A DNA stretch of 64,000 bases from Lachnospiraceae bacterium (lineage in GTDB: Bacteria > Bacillota > Clostridia > Lachnospirales > Lachnospiraceae): assembly GCA_024689465.1 (NCBI GenBank), contig JAILDL010000038.1, positions 39,878 to 103,877 of the forward strand, given 5' to 3'. The notes under the pieces were generated by a model, which was not told the DNA's origin, ran no database searches, and worked only from the letters and a program-made list of their open reading frames with translations. The position numbers and the translations under genes are program-made. Within the stretch, counting starts at the first letter, position 1. Each line of letters begins with the position of its first letter. Shown here piece by piece: positions 25,146-36,149 of this stretch.

Positions 25146-26669
25146 ATGGCACAATTAAGTGTAAACAACCTGACTTTCCACTATGAGGGAAGCTTTGATG
25201 ATATTTTTGAAAACGTATCCTTTTCCGTGGATACCAACTGGAAGCTGGGGCTGATCGGACGAAACGGTAAGGGAAAGACCACTTTTCTAAGGCTCCTGAT
25301 GGGAAACTATTCCTATGAGGGCAGCATTACGACATCCACGGTCTTTGACTATTTCCCCTATCCCTGCACAGCGCAGCAGGCAAAATTAAGTGCAGCGGAA
25401 CTGATGGATACCTGGAAACCGGGATGCGAGGACTGGAGAGTCCTTAAGGAACTGCCGCAGTTATCTCTGGATGCGGAGGTTCTCTACAGACCCTTTGAAA
25501 CCTTAAGCTTCGGAGAGCGGACCAAGGTGATGCTGGCGGTGCTTTTTTCGGGAGAAAATGACTTTCTCCTCATCGATGAGCCCACCAATCATCTGGACAG
25601 GGAATCCCGGGAACTGATCAAATCTTATCTGCACGGAAAAAAAGGCTTTATCCTGGTATCCCATGACCGGGACCTTTTAGATGCCTGCATCGATCATGTG
25701 CTGGTCTTAAACCGCAGTACCATTACGGTTCAAAACGGTAACTTTTCCACCTGGATGGAAAACAAGGAACGGGCCGACTCCTTTGCAAGAGCGGAAAACG
25801 AGAAGCACAAAAAGGCCATCGGCAAGCTGGAGGAGGCGGCAGAGCGTGCAGGCCGCTGGGCGGAAAAAAACGAGGGAACCAAGATCGGTTTTGATCCCAT
25901 AAAGGAGCATGACCGCTCCAAGGACACCAGAGGCTATATCGGAGCCAAGACCAAGCACATGCAGAGCCGGGTAAAAGCCTTTGAAGGCAGGATACAGAGA
26001 GAAATCGAGGAAAAGGAAGGGCTTTTACAGGACATCGAAGAGCCGGTGGATTTAAAGCTCATGCCCCTTACCCATTACAAGAAACTGCTGATCCGGGCAG
26101 CGGACCTTTCCCTGTCCTATGAAGGCGGAAAGGGACCGGTATTTGAACACCTGAATCTGGAACTGAAACAGGGGGACCGCTTCTTTTTATCCGGAGAAAA
26201 CGGATGTGGCAAGAGCAGTCTTATTAAGGCCATCCTGCAAAGCGCAGGGTATATGGAACATAGCCCTATGGTTCTTACCGGTGAGCTATTAACCGTGCCC
26301 AATCTGGTGATCTCCTATATCAATCAGGATACCTCCCACCTTAAGGGAACCATTGCAGAGTATGCAAAGAAACAGAAGCTGGATTACAGCCTGCTCCTTG
26401 CACTCTTAAGACAGCTGGATTTTGAACGGGTGCAGTTTGTAAAGCCCATGGAGTCCTTCTCCGAAGGGCAGAAAAAGAAGGTACTGATCGCGGCCAGTCT
26501 CATGACACCGGCTCATCTCTATATCTGGGATGAACCCTTAAATTACATCGATGTGTTCTCCAGAATGCAGATCGAAGACCTGATCCGCCGGTATGAACCC
26601 ACCATGCTCCTGGTGGAGCACGATGTACGCTTCCGGGAGGATGTGGGGACGAGTGTTCTGGAAATGTAA
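25146..26669 (+). CDS. ABC-F ATPase, Lsa-type ribosomal protection protein
   Basis: A 507-residue protein with two ATPase domains and no membrane segment. Domain 1 has Walker A GRNGKGKTT (about residues 39-47), signature LSFGERTKV and LLIDEPTNHLD; domain 2 has GENGCGKSS and FSEGQKKKV. The interdomain linker is long, charged and helical. Length and landmarks such as NWKLGLIGRNGKGKTT, EVLYRPFETLS and LYIWDEPLNYIDVF closely follow the Lsa proteins, which remove lincosamides, streptogramin A and pleuromutilins from the ribosome. The real drug profile is unknown. AGGAGG precedes the start, and a 5' leader with a terminator suggests induction by antibiotic-stalled ribosomes. Confidence 0.88.
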   Translation: MAQLSVNNLTFHYEGSFDDIFENVSFSVDTNWKLGLIGRNGKGKTTFLRLLMGNYSYEGSITTSTVFDYFPYPCTAQQAKLSAAELMDTWKPGCEDWRVLKELPQLSLDAEVLYRPFETLSFGERTKVMLAVLFSGENDFLLIDEPTNHLDRESRELIKSYLHGKKGFILVSHDRDLLDACIDHVLVLNRSTITVQNGNFSTWMENKERADSFARAENEKHKKAIGKLEEAAERAGRWAEKNEGTKIGFDPIKEHDRSKDTRGYIGAKTKHMQSRVKAFEGRIQREIEEKEGLLQDIEEPVDLKLMPLTHYKKLLIRAADLSLSYEGGKGPVFEHLNLELKQGDRFFLSGENGCGKSSLIKAILQSAGYMEHSPMVLTGELLTVPNLVISYINQDTSHLKGTIAEYAKKQKLDYSLLLALLRQLDFERVQFVKPMESFSEGQKKKVLIAASLMTPAHLYIWDEPLNYIDVFSRMQIEDLIRRYEPTMLLVEHDVRFREDVGTSVLEM

Positions 26670-26717
26670 GTTTTCCTGCGGTTATCCTTTGTTTTTCTGT
26701 AATTATCTGGTATTCTG

Positions 26718-26726
26718 TGGTAGAAT
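26718..26726 (+). promoter_or_regulatory. Extended -10 promoter of trpS
   Basis: TGG followed by TAGAAT (26721-26726). No good -35 box is seen. Confidence 0.4.
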
Positions 26727-26777
26727 CAATTTGTTGTGACGCCGTAGGAAAAGCGGCAGTAGGATTGGAGTATCCAA

Positions 26778-27788
26778 ATGGAAGAAGTAAAAGAAACCAA
26801 AAAGCGTATGTTATCCGGCATTCAGCCCAGTGGCGACCTGCATCTGGGCAATTATCTGGGAGCCATTAAGAACTGGGCAGACCGGGTAAATGATTACGAA
26901 TGCTATTATTTTATGGCAGATATGCACACCATCACGGTTCGTCAGGAGCCCGCAGAGCTGCGCAGAAGAAGCTTAAACCAGCTGGCACAGTATATTGCCT
27001 GCGGTCTGGACCCGGAGCAGAACGTACTGTTTTTACAGTCCCATGTACCGGCTCACGCACAGCTGTCCTGGGTATTAAACTGCTACACCATGTTCGGAGA
27101 ACTGTCCCGCATGACCCAGTTTAAGGACAAGTCCGAGAAGCATCATGACAACATCAATGCCGGTCTGTTTACCTATCCGGTCCTGATGGCAGCAGACATC
27201 CTGTTATACCAGCCGGATTATGTGCCTGTAGGCGAAGACCAGAAGCAACATGTGGAGCTGACCCGCGACATCGCTCAGCGTTTTAACAGCATCTACGGAG
27301 ATGTCTTCAAGGTGCCCGAACCCTTTATCTCCAAGCAGGGTGCAAGGATCTACGGTCTCACCACTCCCGGAGACAAGATGAGTAAGTCCATTCCCGAAGG
27401 CTGCGTCTTCATCATGGACGATCCCGATACCATTGCCCGCAAGTTTAAGAAGGCAGTGACCGATTCCGATACGGAAAACTGCGTTCGTTACGATCGGGAG
27501 AATAAGCCCGGCGTGGCAAACCTGATGAACATCTACTCCACCATTACCGGCAAGAGCTACGAAGAGATCGAAGCAGAATTTGCCGGCATGGGTTACGGTA
27601 AGTTTAAGCCTGCAGTAGGAGAAGCCGTGATCGAGCAGCTCCGTCCCATCCGGGAAGAAGCAGAGCGCCTGATGAAGGATAAGGCTTATCTGGATGACAT
27701 CTATAAGCAGGGTGCAGAGAGAGCCGCTTATGTAGCCAATAAGACCCTGCGTAAGGTATATAAGAAGGTTGGTTTCTATCAGCTGTAA
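26778..27788 (+). CDS. trpS: Tryptophanyl-tRNA synthetase
   Basis: A 336-residue class I synthetase charging tRNA-Trp. The ATP-binding HIGH-type motif is in SGIQPSGDLHLGNYLGA (about residues 14-30) and KMSKS is intact (about 202). Length is typical. No T-box or tryptophan leader peptide is visible in the 108 bases upstream, unlike argS. It ends at a strong terminator. Confidence 0.97.
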   Translation: MEEVKETKKRMLSGIQPSGDLHLGNYLGAIKNWADRVNDYECYYFMADMHTITVRQEPAELRRRSLNQLAQYIACGLDPEQNVLFLQSHVPAHAQLSWVLNCYTMFGELSRMTQFKDKSEKHHDNINAGLFTYPVLMAADILLYQPDYVPVGEDQKQHVELTRDIAQRFNSIYGDVFKVPEPFISKQGARIYGLTTPGDKMSKSIPEGCVFIMDDPDTIARKFKKAVTDSDTENCVRYDRENKPGVANLMNIYSTITGKSYEEIEAEFAGMGYGKFKPAVGEAVIEQLRPIREEAERLMKDKAYLDDIYKQGAERAAYVANKTLRKVYKKVGFYQL

Positions 27789-27833
27789 GCCATTTTGCAG
27801 AAAACGGCGAAGCCCAAAAAAGGATCAACAGAT

Positions 27834-27867
27834 AAAGCCCGGAACAGTAGTGTTCCGGGCTTTTTTT
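27834..27867 (+). terminator. Intrinsic terminator of trpS
   Basis: Perfect 13-bp stem 27834-27846 with 27851-27863, GTAG loop, seven Ts. Confidence 0.93.
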
Positions 27868-27947
27868 AGACTTATAGGACAAAAAGCGTTGATGAAAATT
27901 GGCAGAGAATCGTGCAGGGACAGGGCCCGGGAAGGAGATCCGAGATC

Positions 27948-28931
27948 CTATTCGTTACTTCCCAGGTGGGAATGCGCCTGACGATAGGCACTGGGAGAAC
28001 AATGATATTGCTCTTTAAACTTTCGGTAGAAGTAGCTGCTGTTCTCGTAGCCGATCTCCTCCAGAATAAAGTCTACCGCAAGGGTAGAGTTCTCCAAAAG
28101 ATAAGCTGCCTGCTGCAATTTTCGGGTTTGAAGAAGCTCCTTAAAATTGGATCCGGTATGCTTTTTCAGGATCCTGGAAACGAAATAAGGAGGGTAGCCG
28201 TTCTCGTCGGCGACCTCAGTGAGGGTCCCATCCTTATAGTGGGATTCAATGTATTTCAGCACCTGGAACAGGAGATGGCGGCTGCTCTTGTCATCCCTTT
28301 CCCGGCCGACCAGGTCGCAGTACATGGACAGGTTTATGAACAACAGCCCCATGGTTTCCTGAATGACTGTGTTGGTCGAAGCGGGAGCATCCATCAGGGT
28401 AAAGAGCATGTTTTCCATAAGATTCTCCACCGGCAGTACCCCGCCTGCGCGGATATGAAGATAGGCTGCGGAGGTGCTTTTTTCCACCACGGAGGAGATC
28501 AGAAAATCCCGGAGCAGGTCCTGACGCTGGGTCATGGACAGCGGCCTTGAGAAAAACTCCGGCAGGATGATAAAGTTGACCGCCAGATCATCCTTGCCCG
28601 CAGGCTTGATCTCGTGGGTGGCATGCTGGTTTAAAAACAGCAGATCGCCGGCATTTTGCACGATGGTCTCCTCACCGTTGACTATATGAGTCAACGAACC
28701 CTGCACCACATAGATCATCTCGATGTAGTCATGGCGGTGGGGCGGGAAAGGTGCAAACCGGGTATGTCTGCGGATATCGATGAGCTTACCTTCCTGTAAC
28801 AGCTTCTCGCTTTCGATGATAAAGGCATCCTCGGAAGTATACAGTTCCTTCCGGATCGCCTGCCCCGTCTCAATGAGTTCCTGTTCTTCTTCGGTTATTT
28901 CCTGTAGATAATCCAGTATCTGTTTACGCAT
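27948..28931 (-). CDS. AraC-family transcriptional regulator
   Basis: A 327-residue regulator. An N-terminal cupin sensor (about residues 55-135, with PFPPHRHDYIEMIYVVQG) is followed by a C-terminal AraC DNA-binding domain with two helix-turn-helix units (about 225-320, ending EEIGYENSSYFYRKFKEQYHCSPSAYR). It is divergent from the rhamnulose-1-phosphate aldolase gene, with 150 bases between, so it probably controls that gene in response to rhamnose or a related deoxysugar (inference). Confidence 0.92.
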   Translation of the reverse strand: MRKQILDYLQEITEEEQELIETGQAIRKELYTSEDAFIIESEKLLQEGKLIDIRRHTRFAPFPPHRHDYIEMIYVVQGSLTHIVNGEETIVQNAGDLLFLNQHATHEIKPAGKDDLAVNFIILPEFFSRPLSMTQRQDLLRDFLISSVVEKSTSAAYLHIRAGGVLPVENLMENMLFTLMDAPASTNTVIQETMGLLFINLSMYCDLVGRERDDKSSRHLLFQVLKYIESHYKDGTLTEVADENGYPPYFVSRILKKHTGSNFKELLQTRKLQQAAYLLENSTLAVDFILEEIGYENSSYFYRKFKEQYHCSPSAYRQAHSHLGSNE

Positions 28932-29017
28932 GCCCTTATTGTACTATCCGGGATGAAAGGTTGCAAATAAGGTCCCTGTCCCTGTTGATTTAAGACCTGT
29001 TTTTTTCACTCACGGAT

Positions 29018-29025
29018 GGTATGAT
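29018..29025 (+). promoter_or_regulatory. Extended -10 promoter of rhaD
   Basis: TGG plus TATGAT (29020-29025); no clear -35, as expected for an activator-dependent promoter next to an AraC gene. A GC-rich 5-bp hairpin (29047-29051 with 29056-29060) followed by TTTCTTT lies between it and the ribosome site. Confidence 0.4.
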
Positions 29026-29081
29026 GAGTCTGTACAATGTAATTTCGGGCCCTGTGGCCCTTTCTTTAAGGAGTGGAAGAC

Positions 29082-29906
29082 ATGAAAGTTTTGGATGCGG
29101 AATTTGTACAGGGATTTATGCGTATGGCGGATGACGGCTGGAATCAGGGCTGGCATGAGCGCAACGGCGGAAACTTAAGCTACCGTATGAAGGCAGAAGA
29201 TGTGGACGCGGTTAAAGAGGAGCTTTGCCCCGGTGAGTGGAAGCCCATCGGCACCAGCGTTCCGGATCTGGCAGGGGAGTATTTCCTTGTGACTGGTTCC
29301 GGCAAGTATTTCCGGAATGTGATCATCAAACCGGAGGATTCCTTCTGTATCATTGAAGTAGATGAAAAGGGTGAAAACTACCGGATCTGCTGGGGACTGG
29401 TAAACGGCGGCAGACCCACCAGCGAGCTGCCTTCCCACCTGATGAATCATGAAGTAAAGAAGCGTGTTTCCGGCGGAAAGCATCGTGTGATTTATCATGC
29501 CCATCCCGCCAATACCATTGCACTGACCTTTGTGCTTCCTCTGACCGATGAAGCCTTCACCAGAGAACTGTGGGAAATGGCTACGGAGTGCCCGGTGGTA
29601 TTTCCCGACGGCATCGGCGTGGTGCCCTGGATGGTTCCCGGCGGTAGGGAGATCGCAGTGGAGACCAGCAAGCTGATGGAGAAGTACGATGTGGCCATCT
29701 GGGCCCATCACGGCATGTTCTGTTCCGGAGAGGACTTTGACCTCACCTTCGGTCTCATGCATACGGTTGAAAAATCAGCGGAGATCCTGGTCAAGGTATT
29801 GTCCATGACCCAGAATAAGCGGCAGACCATTACACCGGATATGTTCCGGGATCTGGCAAAGGACTTTCACGTAAGTCTTCCGGAGAAGTTCCTCTTTGAG
29901 AAATGA
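29082..29906 (+). CDS. rhaD: Rhamnulose-1-phosphate aldolase
   Basis: A 274-residue class II aldolase (RhaD family) that cleaves L-rhamnulose 1-phosphate to dihydroxyacetone phosphate and L-lactaldehyde. Diagnostic segments are GWHERNGGNLSYRM (about residues 24-37), the metal-binding HAHP (YHAHPANTIALTF) and WAHHGMFC. ATG 29082 is preferred to an in-frame GTG nine bases upstream because AAGGAG lies eight bases before the ATG. The isomerase and kinase of the rhamnose pathway are not in the window. Confidence 0.93.
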   Translation: MKVLDAEFVQGFMRMADDGWNQGWHERNGGNLSYRMKAEDVDAVKEELCPGEWKPIGTSVPDLAGEYFLVTGSGKYFRNVIIKPEDSFCIIEVDEKGENYRICWGLVNGGRPTSELPSHLMNHEVKKRVSGGKHRVIYHAHPANTIALTFVLPLTDEAFTRELWEMATECPVVFPDGIGVVPWMVPGGREIAVETSKLMEKYDVAIWAHHGMFCSGEDFDLTFGLMHTVEKSAEILVKVLSMTQNKRQTITPDMFRDLAKDFHVSLPEKFLFEK

Positions 29907-29953
29907 TCGTGATATCTGCCGGTTGTGCAGATGGTTTTTAAGTGTAGAGAGGG

Positions 29954-29988
29954 CCCTTCCCGGCACACTGCCGGGGAGGGTATTTTTA
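29954..29988 (+). terminator. Intrinsic terminator of rhaD
   Basis: Twelve-bp GC-rich stem 29954-29965 with 29969-29980, then TATTTTTA. Confidence 0.88.
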
Positions 29989-30032
29989 TGTCCTCTTTTC
30001 GTGAAAAACAGTCGGAAAAAGAAGCTGATTCA

Positions 30033-30041
30033 TGTTATAAT
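30033..30041 (+). promoter_or_regulatory. Extended -10 promoter of the ATP synthase operon
   Basis: TGT plus a perfect TATAAT (30036-30041); the -35 region is weak. About 40 bases before atpB. Confidence 0.6.
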
Positions 30042-30081
30042 CTTTTTGTTGTTTTAAAAGAAACGGGAAAGGAGGTAGCAG

Positions 30082-30780
30082 ATGGAACATTTAGCTGAAA
30101 GACTGCAAGAAGAACTGGTAGCGGAAACAGTCTTTTCCATTACGCTTCCCGGCGGCTATGAGATCCCCTTTGCTGAATCTACGGTGATCAGCTGGTTTAT
30201 CATAGCGATTCTTTTCTTATTGACGCTCTGGCTGACCCATGGCATGAAGGTGCACAACCCCGGCAAACGGCAGGTGGCTGTGGAGACCTTTGTAAAGTGG
30301 ATCGACGGTATGGTGGATACCATGCTGGGGGAAGAGGGACGCTCTTACGGCGTTTATATCTGCGTCGTACTGATCTATCTGGCATGTGCCAATATGAGCG
30401 GTCTGTTCGGAGTAAAGCCCCCGACCAAGGATATGAACCAGACAGCAGCCATGGCCATCATGAGCATCGTCATCGTGCAGATCGCGGGAATCCGCGCACG
30501 GGGCGTAAAGGGGTGGCTTAAGAGCTTTGCGGAGCCCATTGCCGTGGTATTGCCAATCAATATCCTGGAGCTGGTGATCAAACCGCTTTCTCTTTGCATG
30601 CGACTGTTCGGTAATATTCTGGGCGCCTTTATCATCATGGAGCTTTTAAAGATCGTGATCCCTGTGGGTATTCCACTGGTGTTCAGTTTTTACTTCGATA
30701 TCTTCGACGGATGCCTGCAGGCATACGTTTTCTGCTTTTTAACATCCATTTACATCAAAGAAGCCATAGAAACGGCATAG
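30082..30780 (+). CDS. atpB: F-type ATP synthase subunit a
   Basis: A 232-residue polytopic membrane subunit forming the ion half-channels next to the c ring. The conserved arginine-bearing helix is in LELVIKPLSLCMRLFGNILG (about residues 162-181), and the last helix carries the glutamine/glutamate-rich end LQAYVFCFLTSIYI. A strong AAAGGAGG precedes the start. It is the first gene of a seven-gene operon; no atpI or atpZ precedes it. Confidence 0.94.
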   Translation: MEHLAERLQEELVAETVFSITLPGGYEIPFAESTVISWFIIAILFLLTLWLTHGMKVHNPGKRQVAVETFVKWIDGMVDTMLGEEGRSYGVYICVVLIYLACANMSGLFGVKPPTKDMNQTAAMAIMSIVIVQIAGIRARGVKGWLKSFAEPIAVVLPINILELVIKPLSLCMRLFGNILGAFIIMELLKIVIPVGIPLVFSFYFDIFDGCLQAYVFCFLTSIYIKEAIETA

Positions 30781-30810
30781 TCATATTACGAATTTAGGAG
30801 GATTTATACT

Positions 30811-31032
30811 ATGGGAACAACAGCATTAGGTGCAGCACTTGCAGCACTGTCCTGCTTAGGTGCGGGAATATCCATCGGTCTGGCTACCGGAAAGGCAGCT
30901 GACGCTGTAGCAAGACAGCCGGAAGCCGACGGCAAGATCATGCGAATTCTGGTTTTGGGCTGCGCCCTTGCGGAAGCAACTGCTATTTACGGATTCGTAT
31001 TAGGTATCCTGATCATCTTCTTCCTGGGATAA
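30811..31032 (+). CDS. atpE: F-type ATP synthase subunit c
   Basis: A 73-residue hairpin of two membrane helices joined by the loop ARQPEA. The ion-binding Glu is in LAEATAIYG of helix 2. Compared with the sodium-type c subunit of Ilyobacter (Gln in helix 1 and Ser after the Glu), the matching positions here are Ile and Ala, so the ring most likely carries protons (inference). Clear ribosome site AGGAGG. Confidence 0.95.
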   Translation: MGTTALGAALAALSCLGAGISIGLATGKAADAVARQPEADGKIMRILVLGCALAEATAIYGFVLGILIIFFLG

Positions 31033-31068
31033 GAAGAGAGAACCAATTAGCAGACAGGGGACATTGCA

Positions 31069-31575
31069 ATGTTAAGACTTGATATCAATTTACTTTTTAC
31101 AGTGATCAATCTGCTGGTCCTGTTCATTCTTCTGAAGAAGTTCCTTTTTGGAAGAGTACACAAGATCCTGGAGGAGAGACAGGCAGAGATCGATGCTTCT
31201 CTTGCAGACGCAGAGCGTTCCTCCAAGGAAGCACAGCAGCATCTGATCGAGGCAAAGGAAGAAGCCAAGCAGCAACAGCTGCTTCGTGATAAGGCGGTGG
31301 CTGATGCCAGAAAAGAGGCAGCAGATGCCTACGACAAGATCGTTGCGGAAGCCCATGAGAAGGCAGACGAGATCGTGGAGAAGGCAAATGCCAAGGCAGA
31401 ACTGGAAGCAAAGGACCGCATCAAGGAAGCACAGGCTGAGATCGCAGATCTGGTCTATGAAGCGGTGGAGAAGCTGGAAGGATCCCAGGGTAACGTATCC
31501 GACGGGAAGCTGTATGATTCCTTCCTGGGAGCCGTAGCAGAACAGAAAAAAGCAGAGGAAAGTGGAAATGAGTAA
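31069..31575 (+). CDS. atpF: F-type ATP synthase subunit b
   Basis: A 168-residue peripheral stalk protein: one N-terminal membrane helix ([20 protein letters not shown]) and a long Ala/Glu/Lys-rich coiled coil. It holds the F1 head still while the rotor turns. Its last eight bases overlap the start of the delta-alpha fusion gene (ATGAGTAA), so translation is coupled. Confidence 0.94.
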   Translation: MLRLDINLLFTVINLLVLFILLKKFLFGRVHKILEERQAEIDASLADAERSSKEAQQHLIEAKEEAKQQQLLRDKAVADARKEAADAYDKIVAEAHEKADEIVEKANAKAELEAKDRIKEAQAEIADLVYEAVEKLEGSQGNVSDGKLYDSFLGAVAEQKKAEESGNE

Positions 31576-33352
31576 GGAAGTGACACCTAAGATCCTTCAT
31601 ACAGCCCATCTCCGCTATGTCATTGCGCCCACAAAGGAGCAGCTTGACGGCTTCAAAGCCTTTTTGCTGGAGAAATACGAGGATGAGGAATTCGAACTGC
31701 TGCTGGAACAGGACGATTCCCTTGGAAACGGCTTTATTCTGGAGACGGAAAAGGAAGTTTATGACTGGAGCCGTAAGGGCCGTGGAGAACAGCTGCAAAA
31801 GCGCCTGAAGGAGATCCTTCTGGAGGGTGGCAATCTCTCCCGGGAAAAGCTGATGCCCATGGTGCGGGAAGGGGTTCACCAGTTCCGCCTGGCAGCAGTT
31901 ACCATGGAGATCGGCCATGTCCTCTCCGTAGGAGACGGGATCGTGCAGATCGAGGGCCTGGATCACGCCATGTACGGTGAGATCGTGGTATTTGAAGACG
32001 GCACGAAGGGCATGGTGCAGAACATCGGAGAAACGAAGATCGGTGCCATCCTCTTTGGAGATGACAGGGACGTAAAGCAGGGAAGCCGTGTAGCCCGTAC
32101 CGGCAAGAATGCAGGCGTTCCCGTAGGCGAAGGCTTTTTGGGACGCGTGGTCAATGCCCTCGGAGCGCCCATCGACGGCGGCGGAGAGATCGAAGAGATC
32201 GATTATCGGCCCATTGAAGAGCCGGCGCCGGGTATCGTGGACCGTAAGAGCGTCAGCGTGCCCCTTCAGACCGGTATCATGGCCATTGATGCCATGTTCC
32301 CCATCGGCAGAGGCCAGCGTGAGCTGATCATCGGTGATCGCCAGACCGGTAAGACCACCATTGCCATGGATACCATCATCAATCAGAAGGGCAAGAACTG
32401 CTACTGTATCTATGTAGCCATCGGTCAGAAGGCATCTACCATTGCCGCACTGACTGCAAATCTGAAGAAAAAAGGTGCAATGGAATATACCACCATTGTT
32501 GCGGCAACCGCAGCAGAACCTGCACCGTTACAGTATATCGCACCCTATGCCGGTACCAGCATGGCGGAATACTTCATGCATAAAGGCAAGGATGTGCTGA
32601 TCATCTACGATGATCTGTCCAAGCACGCAGTGGCCTATCGAGCCCTGTCTCTGCTGCTGGGCAGAAGCCCCGGACGGGAGGCCTTCCCCGGAGATGTATT
32701 CTACCTGCATTCCAGACTGCTGGAGCGTTCCAGCCGTTTGAGCAAGGAAAAGGGAGGCGGCTCCATTACCGCGCTGCCCATCATTGAGACCCAGGATGGC
32801 GATGTATCCGCATATATCCCTACCAATGTGATCTCCATCACAGACGGCCAGATCTTCCTGGAAAGCGACCTGTTCTTTGAAGGACAGCGTCCTGCCGTAA
32901 ACGTCGGACTGTCCGTATCCCGTGTAGGTGGTGCGGCGCAGACGAAAGCTATGAAATCCGCAGCGGGCAGCCTTCGTATCGATCTGGCACAGTATCGTGA
33001 GATGGCAGTCTTTACCCAGTTCTCTTCGGATCTGGATGAGACCACCAAGAACCAGCTGCTGCAGGGAAAGATCCTGATGGAACTGCTAAAGCAGCCCCAG
33101 GGTAATCCGCTGTCTCTGGCCCATCAGGTCATCCTTTTGACGGTCGCCCAGGGCAAACTGATGCTCAACGTGCCGGTGAACAAGGTTTCCGCATTCCGGA
33201 AGGTACTACTGGATCACTTTGACGAGAAGGGTGCGGATGTGATCCGGGACATTGAATCCACAGGAAAACTCAGTGATGAGAACAAGATGAAGATCCTGGA
33301 TGAAGCCGGCATTTGCAAAGCGGCATGGCTGGCCAATCTGGAGAAGGAATGA
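31568..33352 (+). CDS. atpA: ATP synthase subunit alpha with N-terminal delta-like domain (atpH-atpA fusion)
   Basis: A 594-residue protein. Residues about 1-85 resemble the C-terminal domain of subunit delta ([19 protein letters not shown] ... [21 protein letters not shown]). From about residue 105 a standard alpha subunit follows: [17 protein letters not shown], Walker [10 protein letters not shown], and the arginine finger in [15 protein letters not shown]. There is no separate atpH between atpF and this gene, where delta normally lies, so the helical N-terminal domain of delta appears to be absent. The operon gives a-c-b-(delta/alpha)-gamma-beta-epsilon. Start ATG 31568 overlaps atpF. The alpha assignment is certain; the delta-like N-terminus is a pattern judgement. 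Confidence 0.93.
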   Translation: MSKEVTPKILHTAHLRYVIAPTKEQLDGFKAFLLEKYEDEEFELLLEQDDSLGNGFILETEKEVYDWSRKGRGEQLQKRLKEILLEGGNLSREKLMPMVREGVHQFRLAAVTMEIGHVLSVGDGIVQIEGLDHAMYGEIVVFEDGTKGMVQNIGETKIGAILFGDDRDVKQGSRVARTGKNAGVPVGEGFLGRVVNALGAPIDGGGEIEEIDYRPIEEPAPGIVDRKSVSVPLQTGIMAIDAMFPIGRGQRELIIGDRQTGKTTIAMDTIINQKGKNCYCIYVAIGQKASTIAALTANLKKKGAMEYTTIVAATAAEPAPLQYIAPYAGTSMAEYFMHKGKDVLIIYDDLSKHAVAYRALSLLLGRSPGREAFPGDVFYLHSRLLERSSRLSKEKGGGSITALPIIETQDGDVSAYIPTNVISITDGQIFLESDLFFEGQRPAVNVGLSVSRVGGAAQTKAMKSAAGSLRIDLAQYREMAVFTQFSSDLDETTKNQLLQGKILMELLKQPQGNPLSLAHQVILLTVAQGKLMLNVPVNKVSAFRKVLLDHFDEKGADVIRDIESTGKLSDENKMKILDEAGICKAAWLANLEKE

Positions 33353-33368
33353 TTAGGGAGGCAGGCAT

Positions 33369-36070
<2,702 letters not shown>

Positions 36071-36095
36071 GTACCGTAAAATAGCGGCAGATCAG

Positions 36096-36124
36096 ATCCC
36101 GGAGAAAAATCTCCGGGATTTTTT
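36096..36124 (+). terminator. Intrinsic terminator of the ATP synthase operon
   Basis: Perfect 10-bp stem 36096-36105 with 36110-36119, AAAA loop, then six Ts. Confidence 0.92.
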
Positions 36125-36149
36125 CAAAAAACATGCAGGAGGTTTTTAC

